Part shown: positions 22,730-36,075 of the stretch, in pieces
Numbering within the stretch: position 1 is the stretch's first letter
How the letters are laid out: every line of letters starts with the position of its first letter
Assembly (NCBI GenBank): GCA_000149265.1
Contig: CH001285.1
Location: forward strand, 2,378 to 66,377
Reading direction: 5' to 3'
DNA: 64,000 nucleotides
Source of the DNA: Ciona savignyi
Lineage: Eukaryota > Chordata > Ascidiacea > Phlebobranchia > Cionidae
Position numbers and translations under genes: made by a program
The notes under the pieces: model-generated
Databases searched by the model: none
Told to the model about the DNA's origin: nothing
What the model saw: only the letters and a program-made list of their open reading frames with translations

Positions 22730-24740
22730 CGTATTTAACCACCACTATTTGTAAAACACATGTCGCATGCCATATATTCATGCTACAGTGTCCCTAACCA
22801 CAATTTGTATTTTATACACTGAGTATGTACTTTGTTTCTGCAAGCATAAACGCATGGGTCCCATAATTATCAGACCAAACTTCTTTTCCATGTGTAGTTG
22901 AGAAAAGAATAAACGTCTTAAATTTACGAACAATTTACCACAAATGTTTTAAATTAAAGCTTGTTTTCAAGCGTGGTGGTAAAATAAAGCTAAATTTCCA
23001 AAATAGCCCGATTTCGTGGTTTCAGGGTTTTCCCCTGGGTTTAGTAGATAAGTTTCTGTTTTACATTTGGGGTCATGTTATGTAACAATTCTTAAAGTTT
23101 TATTTTGATTTGTCGACTCCTTGTTAGATATGTCAGTGCGATATGGCATGCCTGTCATAATCATAATTCAAGAACATATTTTCGTTTTTAAGCGATTTAC
23201 CCTATGTAAATGTTTTCTTTCTTTTTATAAATTGACTCAGAGTGTTTAATAGTCTAACATTTCACCAAAGCTAATCAAAACTAGACAGTGTTAACCACGT
23301 GTTTAACCATCACTATTTATAAAACACATGTTGTATACCCTATATTCATGCTACAGGGTCCCTAACCATAATTTGTATTTTATACACTGAGTAAGTAGTT
23401 TTTGTTTCTGCAAGCATAAACGCATCGGTCCCAAAGTTAACATACCAAACATATTTTCAATATTAAGTTAAATAAAAAATAAACGTCCTAAATTCACGAA
23501 CATTTCACCACAAATGTTTTAAATTATAGCTTCTTTTCAAGCGCTGTAGTGAAATAAAGCTAAATTCCCAAATAGTTCGATTTAGTTTTTCATTGTTTCA
23601 GGGAATTCCCCTGGGTTTAATAGATAAGTTTCTGTTTTTACATAAGTGAGTCATGTTATGTAGCAATTCTTAAAGTTTTAATCTGATTTGTCGACTTCTT
23701 GTTGGAGATGTCAGTGCGATATGGCATGCCTGTCACAATCATAATTCAGGAACATATCTTCGTTTTCATGGAAATTAACCTCAGTAAATTTTTTCTTTAT
23801 TTAATTGGCACACAATGTCTAATGTTTTAACATTTTACCGAATTTTTATAAAATATAGCAGCCGTTCAAGCGCTATGGCCGCAAAATCGAATTTATTAGC
23901 AAAAAAATGTTTTGATTTTTTAACGTCGGAAGGGAATTCTTCCAGATTATTTACCCAATTTGGTTTCTGCATATTTAGACCATGTTGACTTACAAATGTC
24001 CAATTTTCATTGCGATTTCATAACTACTTTTGGTAGATGTCGGGGCGACATGGCATGCTTGTCACAATCATGATTTGAGACCATATCCTATTTTTTGGGG
24101 TATTTTCCCAGGTAATTTCATTATTTCTTCCTAAGTATTAAATCAGTAACTAATGCACTTTCATTCCACCAAATCTGATTAAAATTGTAACACCCGTTCA
24201 AGCGCTATGCCCAAAAAGGCAATGTTTTTTTTATAAAAAATAGCGTTTTGGTTTTTAACGTCCCAGGGAAATCCCTCTGAGTTTATTACCCAAAATTTTG
24301 GTTTTTGCATATCGAAACCATGTTGTCTAAGAAATGTCCAATTTTCATTGCGATTCCATTACTCCTTTTGATAGATTTCAGGGCGACATGACATGCTTGT
24401 CACAATCATGATTTGAGACCATATCCTATGTTTTTGGGGTATTTTCCTAGGTAATTTCATTATTTCTTTTAAGTGTTAAATCAGTGACTAATACACTTAC
24501 ATTTCACCGAATCTGATTCAAATTGTAACAGCCGTTCAAGCGCTATGCCCAAAGAAGCTAATTTGTCAGAAAAAAAATACCGTTTTGGTTTTTCACCTTC
24601 CAGGGGAATCTACTGAGAAGAGTCCCCCTCAATAAATTACCTATCCCTTGTGGTAGATGTCGGAGACACAAACCATGCCTGTCAAACCTTTAACAAAAAA
24701 ACGGACAAAAAAAATATGTGAAAAAAAGCAGGAAAAATTC
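22730..24740 (-). repeat. CGACAT-palindrome repeat array, inverted orientation
   Basis: Two terminal modules (about 22725-23040 and 23288-23560, GTGTTTAACCA ... TACACTGAGTA ... ACGCAT) are followed by successive units. The GATGTCGGGGCGACAT-like core appears near 23706, 24036, 24377 and 24654, i.e. a period of roughly 280-345 bp. No coding capacity. Confidence 0.75.
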
Positions 24741-24854
24741 GATCAGAAAAAATCCGCAAAATATGTTTAGCACCTACATAAAAAGGATTTACTGAAAATA
24801 AATGTGTGTAACTTCTCAACTACGTGCGGTCCCAAGCGCCTGTCTTCGTCAGAA

Positions 24855-25153
24855 GTCCGGTCGGTTAGTCTGGTGGTTTAGTGCGTCGCCTTTCAATCGA
24901 AAGGTTGCAGGTGCGAAACTGGTCGTTAGCTAGATGGTTGTGTCCTTGGGCAAGGCACTTTACGGACATTGTCTGAACCCAGCAGAATAATGGGTTCTAT
25001 ACCAAATTGAAGGAACGTGAGTATCATACACCACACACTACAATAGCTCCGGTAACCCAACGGTGGGCGCGAGGTGATCTGACTATTGCCTCTGTGTTAA
25101 CGCCCTTGGTTTTCCCATCCACGGGGATAAACATGAATATCCTATCCTACCCT
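24855..25153 (+). mobile_element. tRNA-derived SINE, full length
   Basis: The head is GTCCGGTCGGTTAGTCTGGT with B-box GGTTGCAGGTGCGAAACTGG, then the conserved body and an ATCCTATCCT tail. One of the best preserved copies in the window. Confidence 0.85.
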
Positions 25154-25769
25154 AAGTTACAGACAGCTTTCCTTTATTTGGATTTTGAATTACGCATCAT
25201 TACCCAAAACTTGTTGTTTTTTTGCAAAATATGTGGGAAGGATGGCGGCAACAAATTTGGTGAATGGCGGTTTTCAAGTTGTGTGTATGCGTAAACAAGA
25301 AGCCAGGTGATATATACAATCGTCTTAACTTCTAGTTAACATAAACACGAGTTTCCTTTTTAAATAAATTAGGCCTACACTTGGTTGCTAAAAATATAAC
25401 TTCCAGACTTAACTAGCTAGATCTGCGAAAAACGTGGTTTTCTTGGTGAAGTGCGTCATAATAGGAAAGTAATCGAGTGAATTTTAATCTTTTGGAATCG
25501 ATATACAATTTATACAATGGGGACGATAAAAACAGGGAACCAACACATAATTTTATTCAAGTGTTTGGTGTGATAACGAGGTAAATACCTTATTTATACA
25601 TCAGAGATATTATGCAATTATATATTGATAATTATATGCAAATTAATCCCTGGTTGCTATACATATGTCAATAATCTTGGCATGTCTTTTGCTGGAGTTA
25701 TCTAAGTAAAATTAAAGAAGCTATGCTATTTTGAACTGCGTCATCGAAAACGCTGACGGGCTTTACTAA

Positions 25770-26390
25770 TCTGCGGAAAATTTGTTTTTGGTCATGTTTA
25801 TTTTGCCTTTCTTGATTTAAAATGCGCTGTTTCGGGCAAATTTGATAATAAATCTTGTTTTATAGATGCAAAGCAGGTGGTAAACATGCAAGTTTTTAAT
25901 CAAATTAACAAAAACGCAATCAACAAAATTTGTTTTTGGTAAAATATTATTTATTGTGTCTTTCTTGACTTTAAATGCCATGTCTGGGCCATTTTTAAGT
26001 TAAGTAAAATTATGTTTCAATATGCCTAAGCACGAAAACCTAGAAGTTTTTTAATTAATTTTTTAAGAACTCAATTAGCAAAATTGGTTTTTGGTAATAC
26101 AATTTTACGTGTCCTTTCTTGACGCTAAATTCAGTTTATGTTGTGACTACATGCCTCCAGCAAATTCAGGTTGTATTAATTAATGTTTAAAAGATCCAAA
26201 ACACGAAAACATTCAAGTTTTTAATTAATCTTTAAAGAACTCAATTAGTAAAATTTGTTTTTGGTAATACAATATTTATCGTGTCCTTCCCTGGCGCTAA
26301 GTTCGATTTATGTTGTGGCTACATGCCTCCAGCAAGTTTAGGTTGTATTAAGTAATGTTTTAAAGATGCAAAGCACGAAAACATGTAAGA
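25770..26390. repeat. Tandem repeat, about four units of 145-190 bp
   Basis: AATTTGTTTTTGGTAA-like unit starts recur near 25788, 25934, 26085 and 26252. Each is followed by a TGTC(C/T)TTCTTGAC segment, CATGCCTCCAGCAA in the last two, and AAGCACGAAAAC. It lies just upstream of the lectin gene; no gene inside. Confidence 0.7.
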
Positions 26391-26559
26391 CTTGATACCA
26401 GTGTCTTGGCCGCTAGCGATACTGCCTACGAATGTGGTGTACAGAAAAAAACTACGCGGAAATGATTAGTAATTTAACACCGGCGTCCTTTTTTTCTGAA
26501 AATCATGTTGCATTTATAAAAGGCCCCTTTTGTAAATGGACATATCTAAATCGTACAGA

Positions 26560-28907
26560 ATGGAGATTAAGCTAATCGTCTTGTTGGTTGCATCGTTTTC
26601 TTATTGCTCATACGCAGGTAAGGCTTACACTAAATTTGGCAGGTAATTTACATTAAATCTGGAATTTATTGATATTATTGCCCCCTTTTTAATATTTTTC
26701 TACCAATTTTAACGTTTTGTCGCATTTGTGTGCTTTCTTCTCAGTATAAATAATAATACTAATATATCTTCAAATCGTAAATAATGGTACGTATTATGCC
26801 TGTGTTTATTTTGCTGCTTGCTTAATTAAACGTACTGCTATCATAACAATCTAATTTGCAGAAATCAAAATCATATGCGAAGCCGGTACAGGATCTATAC
26901 AATGCCCTGATAACCACGTGATAAACATCCAAAGTGCTTTGTATGGTCGAATCGACATGACCACGTAGGTTGCTTTGCTCATTTTTTGTATTGACTTTAT
27001 ATCTGTGATAAAAAATTGTCTATCTATTTCGGGCGAGTAAGAATTCACTCGCCTGTGGAAGCTCACACGAGTAAATCGTTTACCGCGACTGTTTTTTTAT
27101 AATGCTGCTGTAAGTATTATACGCCAGTATTCGAACGCGCCATGTGCATAATAAAAACGGTCGAAGCGAAGCGGATTTGTTTTTTTTATTCTCCTATACA
27201 CCAGTTGAATACAGTGCCGTGATTTTCTAATTTTCCATTATTTTCACTGAGGAAAAAAATAATAAGCAAAACTAATAACAAGTACAGCCATATTTAGGCT
27301 TATAAATTCCGGTTATGATCAGCCAATGCATTTTATGTTTAGATGCCCGCATCCTAGTATTAGGACTGCAAGCTGTGCTTCACTTGTTTCCTATTCAATT
27401 ATTTTTGCTGCTTGCCACGGTCAAAGAAGCTGTAGCGTCGTCGCTAGCCACCTGATATTTGGCGACACTTGTGGCGGGACCTACAAATACGTCAGGGTTG
27501 AATACACTTGCAGATGTAGGTAAAGTTACATGAATAGGTTGTATACCAAATGTAAACATATGTCTTTGAATAGGATGTTGGTCTGGCAGATAAGTCTGTT
27601 GGGTTAGTGCGTCGCATTTCAGCTGAAGGGTTGAAGATACGAAACTGGTCTAGCTAGTCGGTTGTGTCCTTGGATAAGGCTTTTAACGGACATTGCCCTA
27701 GTGGAATAATTAGTTTGGTTTTCCCATTCATTCTATCCAATATTTATGATTACACCCTCTTGAATGGGAAAAGGAGGGAAAGTTATCAGCTGTCTATTTG
27801 TCAGATTACTTCGTAAATATACTCACAGGGTTGGTCGCAATTACCTCGCGCCCATTGCCGGGTTACTGTAGCTTTTACAGCGTGTTGCATATTATGAAGG
27901 TTTTTCCTTAATTTTTGTAAAACCAATAATCTGCTAATTTCAGGCGATGTACACAGAGTGACGTTCCCATAGACACAATATAGAGCCAGCGCTCGTGATG
28001 CCGAATGGCTAACGCGACCGATATATATACAGACTCTATACAAAAAACAGTCACGGCCCATACTGGTTTAAAACTTGGCTCGGTAAAAAATCGTTCTAAT
28101 GTTTGTTTCTAACTATCCCTTTATTTTACAGCGACCGGCAACCCGGCCACACAGGTTAAAACAGCATGTGAAGGTACGACTGGTACTATTGATTGCGGGC
28201 CTGGCAAACGTATTGGTGTTTTGGACGGGTTTTTCGGAAGAACTAACAAACTTATGTAAGTGCGTAATCACTTAAGCAACACCCCTAAATTGATAATTAC
28301 ATGCAGTGAACTCAAGCTTAATTTTAAAATTGCCAGAGAAGTGTGTAAAATATCCGGTATTTCAATATATGATGGGACATAGGGATATGATATTCTTGAT
28401 TATCTCAAAGAATGGGAAAACCAAGGGGGTTAACACACGAGGAATCGTCAGATCACCTCGCGCCCACCGTTAGGTGACCGTAGCTATTACATTATGTTGT
28501 GTGTTTCAGACGGTTGTTTAATTTTTTAAATCCATTAATCCACTTTAGGCAATGTCCGCTTAGTACAGGAAATGTCCGCTAAATGATTTTCTCAAGGACA
28601 CATCCGACTAGCCAATGACCAGTTTCGAATCTTTTACCCTTTGACTGAAAAGCGACCCACTAAACCACCAAGCTAATAGTAATAAACCCTTAGTGCTTTG
28701 TAGTTTATAATCATCATATTTTTCAGATGTCGCACTGAACCAATGACGAATACCAATTGTCGGTCAACAACAGCCTTTAATATAATGCGCAGCGCCTGCC
28801 ATGGCAAACAATCCTGCAATTTTTCCACCAGCAACAGCTTGTACGGTCAAATATGCCACAATACTCACAAGTACGCCCAGCTTACTTACGTCTGCTACTA
28901 TCCCTAA
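26560..28907 (+). CDS. SUEL-type (rhamnose-binding) lectin with two carbohydrate-recognition domains
   Basis: Five exons, 26560-26617, 26862-26964, 27343-27515, 28132-28255 and 28727-28907, join in phase to a 212-residue secreted protein. Exon 1 is a signal peptide (MEIKLIVLLVASFSYCSYA). Exons 2-3 form SUEL/Gal_Lectin domain 1, with 8 Cys, the YGR motif in SALYGRID and FGDTCGGTYKYVRVEYTC near its end. Exons 4-5 form domain 2, also with 8 Cys but with FGR in place of YGR (DGFFGRTN) and YGQIC in place of FGDTC. Each domain is split by an intron at the same place and phase, showing internal duplication. Proteins of this family bind L-rhamnose or galactose; in tunicates and fish they act in immunity and as egg lectins. 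Altered motifs suggest domain 2 may bind weakly or differently. Introns 3 and 4 hold SINE copies. Confidence 0.9.
27580..27755 (+). mobile_element. SINE, truncated, in lectin intron 3
   Basis: Head and first half of the SINE in plus orientation (TTAGTGCGTCGCATTTCAG, GAAACTGGTC, GTTGTGTCCTTGG). It is truncated and diverged, and abuts an inverted copy. Confidence 0.6.
27756..28040 (-). mobile_element. SINE, inverted copy in lectin intron 3
   Basis: The body is in reverse (ACCTCGCGCCCATTGCCGGG, ACAGCGTGTTGCATATTATG) with a worn head. Together with the preceding copy it makes an inverted SINE pair that could form a hairpin in the pre-mRNA. Confidence 0.6.
28381..28678 (-). mobile_element. SINE, in lectin intron 4
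   Basis: Reverse-oriented full-length SINE with a short internal duplication of the AATGTCCGCT segment (about 28550-28580). Tail GGGATATGATATTC on the left, head CCACTAAACCACCAAGC on the right. Confidence 0.75.
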
Positions 28908-29064
28908 TCTTGCGAAAATGGTATATGAATGTAAAACACACATAAAATTGTATTTACTGAATTAAGGTTTGGATTTGTATATTAAACCGGTGCTATTAAA
29001 AATGTTAAACTATAAGAAATGTGTCCCTTTTTAGATCAAACAGTCAGTTTAAATCGAATTTTCC

Positions 29065-29350
29065 GATCTGTTATTGTGCTAAGTTAGTGCGTCGCCTTTC
29101 CGCCGAAGGGTTGCGGTTTCAAAATTGGTTACCAGCTCGGCGGCTGCGTGATTGGGCAAGGCATTAGTGGACATTGGCTGAACCCAGTGGAATGATGGGT
29201 TCTACAAAATTAAAGAAGCGTCTCAATCATACACAACACACTACAATAGCTCCGGTAACCTATGGTTGGTGCGCGAGGTAATCTGATAAAAAAAACGTGT
29301 TTTAACGCTCCTAGAGTTTTTCATTCGCAAGGATAAACAGGAATATGATT
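29065..29350 (+). mobile_element. SINE downstream of the lectin
   Basis: Plus-oriented copy with head TTAGTGCGTCGCCTTTC and body ACAACACACTACAATAGCTC, ending GAATATGATT. Moderately diverged. Confidence 0.7.
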
Positions 29351-29399
29351 ACTTAATATATTAAAATAAAACAAAACGTATAGGGTTTGTGGGTAACCA

Positions 29400-30031
29400 A
29401 ACTTCTTCGATGTTTATTCTCCGCACTCGTTAACAACTTTTAAATGGCCTCCGCAAAATGAAACGCTTCAAAGGTCAATATCATTGCGGTTAATCAATAA
29501 TGTAGCATTTGCTAACTTTGGCCAATACAAACTGATTAGCCTACTGCGAATAAAACGTAGCTAGCGTATAGGTCTTTCATTGACTTAAGCCAAATTTGAA
29601 TTAGTTATGTATTCTGCACTTTGGCTTTTATGTTTACATTCATGTGCAAAAGTAACTTCGTCATATAAACTTCATAACCCATATTTACAACTCGAGAGTG
29701 TCAACCACTTGCTTTATCACCACTGTCTTGTTTTCAACTTTGTGTATAAGCAGACTCCCACAGTATATTTCATACACCGAGTATGCCGTTCGTTTAAGCT
29801 GGCAAAAACGGATTGGTTTGTGGGTAACCTAACTTCGTTTCGATGCTTATCTCCGCCCTTCTTGAAACGCTTCAAAAGTAAATACCATTGCGGTTAACCA
29901 TTAACGTAGAATTGCTAACTTGTCGAATAAAACAGATGATTTCTGCATGAACAGATGACTACAAAAAAACCTAGCTCGCTTACACGTCTCTTCTTGACTT
30001 AATCGAGCATCTATAGCAACAAAAGGAAAGA
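29400..30031 (+). promoter_or_regulatory. Conserved 5' flank of sulfotransferase copy 2
   Basis: This block is shared, with divergence, upstream of copies 2, 3, 4, 5, 6 and 7 (GTGTCAACCACTTGCTT ... TGTGGGTAACC ... GCATCTATAGCAACAAAAG then ATG). The last part (CTATAG/CAACAAAAGGAAAG) is an acceptor-like site 18 bases before the start codon. It probably contains the promoter or 5' UTR; no TATA box is certain. Part of the block resembles the terminal module of the CGACAT repeat. Confidence 0.55.
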
Positions 30032-31084
30032 ATGAAGGTCATTTATGCCGGTTATGCCAAAACTGGTACTAAAACCATGACAGCAGTGTTCCAAGAGTTT
30101 GGATACAATACATACGACTGGCTCGAAAACTCGTGGTACCTGGGAAAGGAATGGCGCAAACTAATAAAATATGGAGGAACAGCTGAGGATTTTAGAAGAA
30201 TGTACAAAGGAGTTGATGCAGTCCTCGATAGTCCCTGTTATCTGTTTTGGGAGGAAATCTTAAAGGCTTACCCAGATGCCAAAGTAAGATCAGCATACAC
30301 GACATGTATACAAATAGAACACGATTTATAATTGCATTTTTTTGTACAGATTGTTGTTTCTATTCGAGACGAGGATTCTTGGTACCGAAGCGCCCTAACT
30401 CAAATGACGTCGATTGATTCTGAACCTTTGTATATTCTGATGCAAGTTTTGTCGTATTCTGGATGGCAATATTTTCGCTTCACGGAGTCTGCCAGTATGT
30501 AGCATTCAGTTCTATGAGATATTCAGTTTAGGCCGATAGAGGATTATAAGCCGATTAGGAATATTTAAAGTTGACATATTATAGGGTTCGAAAACTACTT
30601 TTTTATACAAAAACTTTTTATAGTGCAAGTTGTTCTATCTTCACGCCGACGTTGGCCTTGGTCCAAATTTGACAGAAACGAGCTGGTGATCAAACGTTTA
30701 TATAAAACCCACAACGCAAACATCCTTCTTGTAAGTGTGCAAATACAAGTTTACTTTACGGTTATAACACTATACAACATTTACAGAATGCACCAAAAGA
30801 CAAGCTGCTTGTGTTTAACTTTAAAGACGGATGGGCTCCACTGTGCGAATTTCTTGGCGAAGAGATTCCTAATAAACCGTTTTTCTCACGCAAATGCGGG
30901 TGCTTCCCTTGTAAAGGATTTGATGGCAAACCATCCTATCATGATTAGAATGATGAGAGAGATGATGTTTTCCCTTGGAGTGTTGGCTTTGCTTGGCGCC
31001 TACGGCGCGTACACAATTTACAAAAACCCAAGTTTCTTAAAAGGTTGGATAAACTCGGCAACATCGTGGTTAAAAACTTGGTAG
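30032..31084 (+). pseudogene. Sulfotransfer_4-like gene, copy 2, frameshift in exon 4
   Basis: The exons are 30032-30283, 30350-30494, 30624-30730 and 30787-31084. The P-loop GYAKTGTKT, the VSIRDEDSWYRS block, the exon 3 RRRWPWSK motif and GWAPLCEF are all present. In exon 4 the FPHANA codons carry an extra base in a T run (about 30880-30885), which shifts the frame and ends translation near 30950, before the hydrophobic C-terminus. Downstream sequence is otherwise preserved in the original frame, so the lesion is recent or a sequencing error. 3' flank nearly identical to that of copy 1. Confidence 0.8.
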
Positions 31085-32290
31085 ATGTTTACACTAATGT
31101 TGGTGTAGTTTACCATGAATAATTTAAGGTAAGCAGACGTCGGCGCTATTTTATAGAGTTCGGACCATTCTTAGCAATTGTACTCGTGTCATCAAAGTGC
31201 ATTCTAATTGATATTACAAAGATGTAATGTGTAAGTAAGTATGAGCACAGACGCATTAAAAAATAAATCTAGTTACCTTAAATTCCTAAAAATGTTTATC
31301 GGAGAACTCGGAATTAACCTTTATTAAAGAACGTACTTATACTGGATTTCTTGTGTTTAACCATATATTTTTTTAAATAGAATTTATGCTATGTGTTTAT
31401 GCAAGCAGAGTCTCTAACCTCATTTGGTGTACTTTATATAGTATTTACTTCGTTTCTGCAAGCGGAAACGCATGGGTCCCTGAGGTAACAAACCGATCTT
31501 GTTATCCGTGGTAATTACACAATATATGTGGTTGTCAGATATGTGCACGCCAGGTCCAAGTTATCTAACATTCCAGAACATTTCAGCCGGACTGCCATAG
31601 TTTTGTTTCTGCAAGCATAACCCATGGGTCTCATTACCCAACCAATCGTCTTTCCAAGAACAGTTAACAAAAAAATATTCGTGTCAGAAGCACATTTTTT
31701 TTTCAAAACAAAGCATCTTGTCAAGCGCTATAAATCCGTCCCCGTGTTCTTCAACAATCGGAGATCTAAGACGTCATTCAGCTATGCGTTTGCCCACGTG
31801 ATCAAGTAATGGCGATGACCATCGACAAAATGGAGCTACATATGGTGCAGCGGAAAACAGGTCGACCGAGTGCATTACTGGGTGAAATTCTTATCTGAAC
31901 AACGTTTATAGCTGTATAAATCAATTTGTGTACGAAAATTTATTATCCCTTTGGTAAACCAAAACTAAAAAGTCCACGTCTGTATGCTTAAAACCGCTGT
32001 GGGTGGTTTGTATTAGAATTACATTACTTCAGATGATATGACTACTAGTGCAGTTGCGTCAAGCTCATTGTGCACTTAAACAGTTTAAAAAAAGAAGAAA
32101 TTTCGATGCATGTGCCGCCTGCAATAACATGTGGACCTCTCCTACCACGGTATTTTTTTTGGCGAGTACCAATGGTAGTGATTCCCGAATGTTTGTACCT
32201 ACACAGAGCAGCTGTAAAGTTTTGTAATAGTGAAGACGTTATTTTTGAATAAAGGTGTTAATGGTGTATCTCCATCTAAAAATGTCCTAG
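31085..32290 (+). repeat. Duplicated 3' flank of copy 2
   Basis: Almost identical to 1133-2340. From about 32290 onward similarity switches to the flank of copy 7 (54850-57870) instead, marking a recombination or conversion boundary. Confidence 0.8.
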
Positions 32291-34860
32291 CTTCCTAGCT
32301 TAAATTTTAAATAATAAATAAAATCTAAGACATTCTATTGCAGGATTTTGATTGAGAGCCCTTTGTGTCATGTCAGTTTGCATTGGAGAGATAGGGAAAA
32401 TAATTGGTTAAATGACTTCGACAGAAATCAAACCATTAGGTTAGAGTCGTATGAGTTGGAAACACCTTACTGCAATGTAAAACAGAATTAATGCGTGATT
32501 GATGTCAACATTGAATTAGTGCGACTTATTTAAAGCGCTATGCGGTTTAAAAAGAAAGATTTGGTATTCAAAAGAAAAATAAAAAAAAATTGTATAAGTT
32601 ATGTGTTCTGCAGTTTGACTTTTATGTTCCCGTTCATGTGCAAAAGTACCTACGACATATGGACTTCAAAACCTGAATTAACAATTCGAGAGTGTCAACC
32701 ACTTGTTTAATCACCACTGCTTGCAAACACTTCTTGTTACCTAATTGGTGTATGAAATATACTGTAGGATCTTTCTTATACACATAGTATGCCGTTTGTT
32801 TCTGCAGGCAAACTCAGATTGGTTTTAGGGTAACCAAACTTTATTTCGATATTTATCAATTGCCTCTGCCAAGTCGAAAAATGAAACTGATTTTCCTTTT
32901 TCGAAAATGATTTTCCTTTTTTTCTTCAAACGCTTGACCGGCATGGCATGTCGCCCGACATCTACCAGAAGGGTTAATGGAATCACAATGAAACTTTGTG
33001 ATTTTTAGACAACGTGGTCTAGATATAAAGAAACCAAAATTTTGGGTGATAAATTCAGGGGAATTCCCCTGAGACGTTAAAAACCAAAACGGTATTTTTT
33101 TAAATATTGGGTTTTTTAAGCATGGCGTTTGAACAGCTGCTCCATTTTGAATCCGATTTATTAAAATGTGAGTGCAATAGTCATTGATTTAACACTTAAA
33201 CAAATTAAAAAAAATACTACGGAAATACCCTAAAAATAAGATTTTGTTCTCAAATAATGATTGTGACAGGCATGCTATGCCGCCCCGACATCTACCAAAA
33301 GAAGGTATGGAATCGCAATAAAACTTTGTGATTTGTTAGACAACATGGTCTAGATATGTTGAAACCAAAAATTTTAAGTGAAAAATACAGGCGAATTCCC
33401 CTGGGACGTTAAAACCAAAACGCTATTTTTTTAAATGGCATTTCTGGACATAGCGCTTGAACGACTGTTACAATTTAAATCAGATTGGGTGGAATGTAAG
33501 TGCATTATTCATTGATTTAACATTTAGAAAAAAACAATTACCTAGGGAAATACCCTAAAAAATAGAATTTTGTTCTTATATCGTGATTGTAACAAGCATG
33601 CCATGTCGCCCCGACATCTACCTAAAGGAGTAATAGAATCGCAATAAAATTTGACGTTTGTAAGACAACATAGTCTAGATTGGCAAAAACTTTGGGTAAT
33701 GAATCCAGGGGAATTCCACTGGGACGTTTAAAACCAAAACGCTATTTTTATGAAATATTTAGCTTTTTGGTCATAGCGCTTAACTGGCTGCTCTAATTTT
33801 GATCAGATTTGCTGAAATGTTAAACCATTAGACACTCTGTGCCATTTAAAATAAAGCAAACATTTACTTAGGGTAATTCCCTTAAAAACGAAGATATGTT
33901 CCTAAATTATGATTGACAGGTATGCCATATCGCACGAACATCTTCAACAAGGATTCGTCAAATCAGATTAAAACTTTAAGAATTGTTACATAATATGACC
34001 CACATGTGTTAAAACAGAAACTTGTCTACCAAACCCAGGGGAATTCCCTTAAACCTCGTAAAACTAGATCGGGCTGTTTGGGGCATTAAGCTTCATTTCA
34101 CCATATAGCGTTTGAAAAAAAAGCTTTAATTTAAAACATCTGTGGTGAATTCTTCGTAAATTTAAGATGTTTATTCTTTATTTACACATGGAACTATATA
34201 TGGAAAAGAAGTTTGGTTAGATAACTATGGGACCCATGCGTTTAAGCTTGCAGAAACAAACTACATACTCAGTGTATAAAATACAAATTGTAGTTGGGAC
34301 CCTGTAGCATGAATATATGGCATACAACATGTGTTTTACAAATAGTGGCGGTTCAATACGTGGTTGACACTCTATAGTAATACACTATTATCACATGTAT
34401 AAAATCTTAAAGGTTCTAAACTTCTATAGAACAGTTGAAGAATTAAAATTAATAAAAATGAAATAGAACCTTTAGCGCACATTTACTCCGCATACAAAGT
34501 AGAGTTGGTTTCATGGTTAGCAAAATTGTTTGGTTAACGTTTGAACTCTTTCTTGTAAAACACCATAAAGCTTTGTCTCAAGAATAAGTTTAAAAACAAT
34601 ATTGGTTCGTGGGCGTGTCGTAAGTTGAAACTTCCCACTTTTAAATGTTTTGTATTACCATTATACCTGAAAGCAAAGTTTGTAATAACAAAACGCAGCT
34701 TACAACTTATTTAACTAAAATACTTATGGCAATTCGACTGATAACTTCCATTGTCTTGGGCATAAGCAACACTTATCACATTTGCCTTATTCTATGTTTT
34801 ATCATTGTTATGTTTTAGAATTTATTGTTCAAATGCAGGTTAAACTTAAACGATACCCTA
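32291..34860 (+). repeat. CGACAT-repeat array and duplicon tail of copy 2
   Basis: Nearly identical to 54850-57850 (minus the hAT MITE there). It includes several repeat units with perfect or near-perfect GGGGAATTCCCC sites (33058-33069 is perfect). The match ends near 34850, before the peptide gene that follows in duplicons A and B, so this duplicon lacks it. Confidence 0.75.
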
Positions 34861-36075
34861 AAATAAGATTTTATTCTCAAAGGAAATACCCTAAAAAATA
34901 AGATTTTATTCTCAAATGATGATTGTGACAGGCATGGCATGTCGCCCCAAATCTATCAAAAGTTGTAATGGAATCGTAATGAAACTTGGAGATTTGTTAA
35001 ACAGCATTGTCTAGATTGCACAAACCAAAATTTTGGGTAATAAATCTTAGGGAATTTCCCTGGAACGTTAAAAACCAAAACGGTATTTTTTTTCTAAAAT
35101 GTTAGCTTTTTTGGGCATACCGCTTTAACGGATGCTCTATCTTTTATCAAATTTATTAAAATATTCGATCGTTAGCCACTCTGTGCCGATTAAAAATAAT
35201 GAAAACATATACTTAGGGGCATTCCCTTAATAACGTAAATATGTTCCTGAATCATGATGGTGACATACATGCCACACCGCACATCTCCAACACGGAGTCG
35301 TCAAATCTCATTAAAACTTTAAAAATTGTTAGATAACATAACCCACATAGAAACTTATGTAGTAATAATTTCTTAGGGAATTCCCTGAAGACATGAAAAA
35401 ATAAATCGGTAAGTTTATTTTTAAATTTCGCTTCATTTCACTACAACGCTTAAAAAGAAGTTTTAATTTAAAATATATGTAATGAAATGTTCTCAAATAT
35501 AACACGATTATTCATTTTTTTAATAACACAGTAAAAAAAGTTTGGTTTGATAACTCTGGGACCCATGCGTTTATGTTTGCAGAAACAAACTACATACTCA
35601 GTGTATAAAATACAAGTTGTGGTTATGGCATACAAAATGTGTTTTACAAATAGTAGTGGTTAAACACGTGGTTGGCAAATCCTGAATTAACAACTCGAGA
35701 GTGTCAACCACTTGCTTAATCACCACAGTTTGCACAAACATCTTGGTTTCTACGTTTGCGCAAGCAGGGTCTATAATTTTATACACCAAGTTTGCCGCTT
35801 GTTTCTGCTGGCAAAAACGTATAGGTTTGTGGGTAACCAAACTTATTTTTGATGTTCATTCTCCGCACTAGTTAACAACTTTTAATGGCCTCCGCCAAAT
35901 CGGAAAACGAAACGCTTCAAAAGTGAATATCATTGCGGTTAATCATTAATGTAGCATTTGCTAACTTTGGCCAATAAAACAGATGATTGTGAACTGGTTA
36001 TTGTGCATATAAACGTAGCTCGCCTACACGTCTCTTCTTGACTTAAATGAGCATCTATAGCAACAAAAGAAAAGA
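34861..36075 (+). repeat. CGACAT-repeat units and 5' flank of copy 3
   Basis: Further repeat units and a terminal module (about 35520-35690). The shared sulfotransferase 5' flank follows (GTGTCAACCACTTGCTTAATC ... GCATCTATAGCAACAAAAG), ending at the ATG. No other gene is seen. Confidence 0.65.

Noticed and set aside
25770..26390. Possible CRISPR-like array
   Set aside because: The units are long, diverged tandem repeats without short identical repeats and unique spacers, and the genome is clearly animal.
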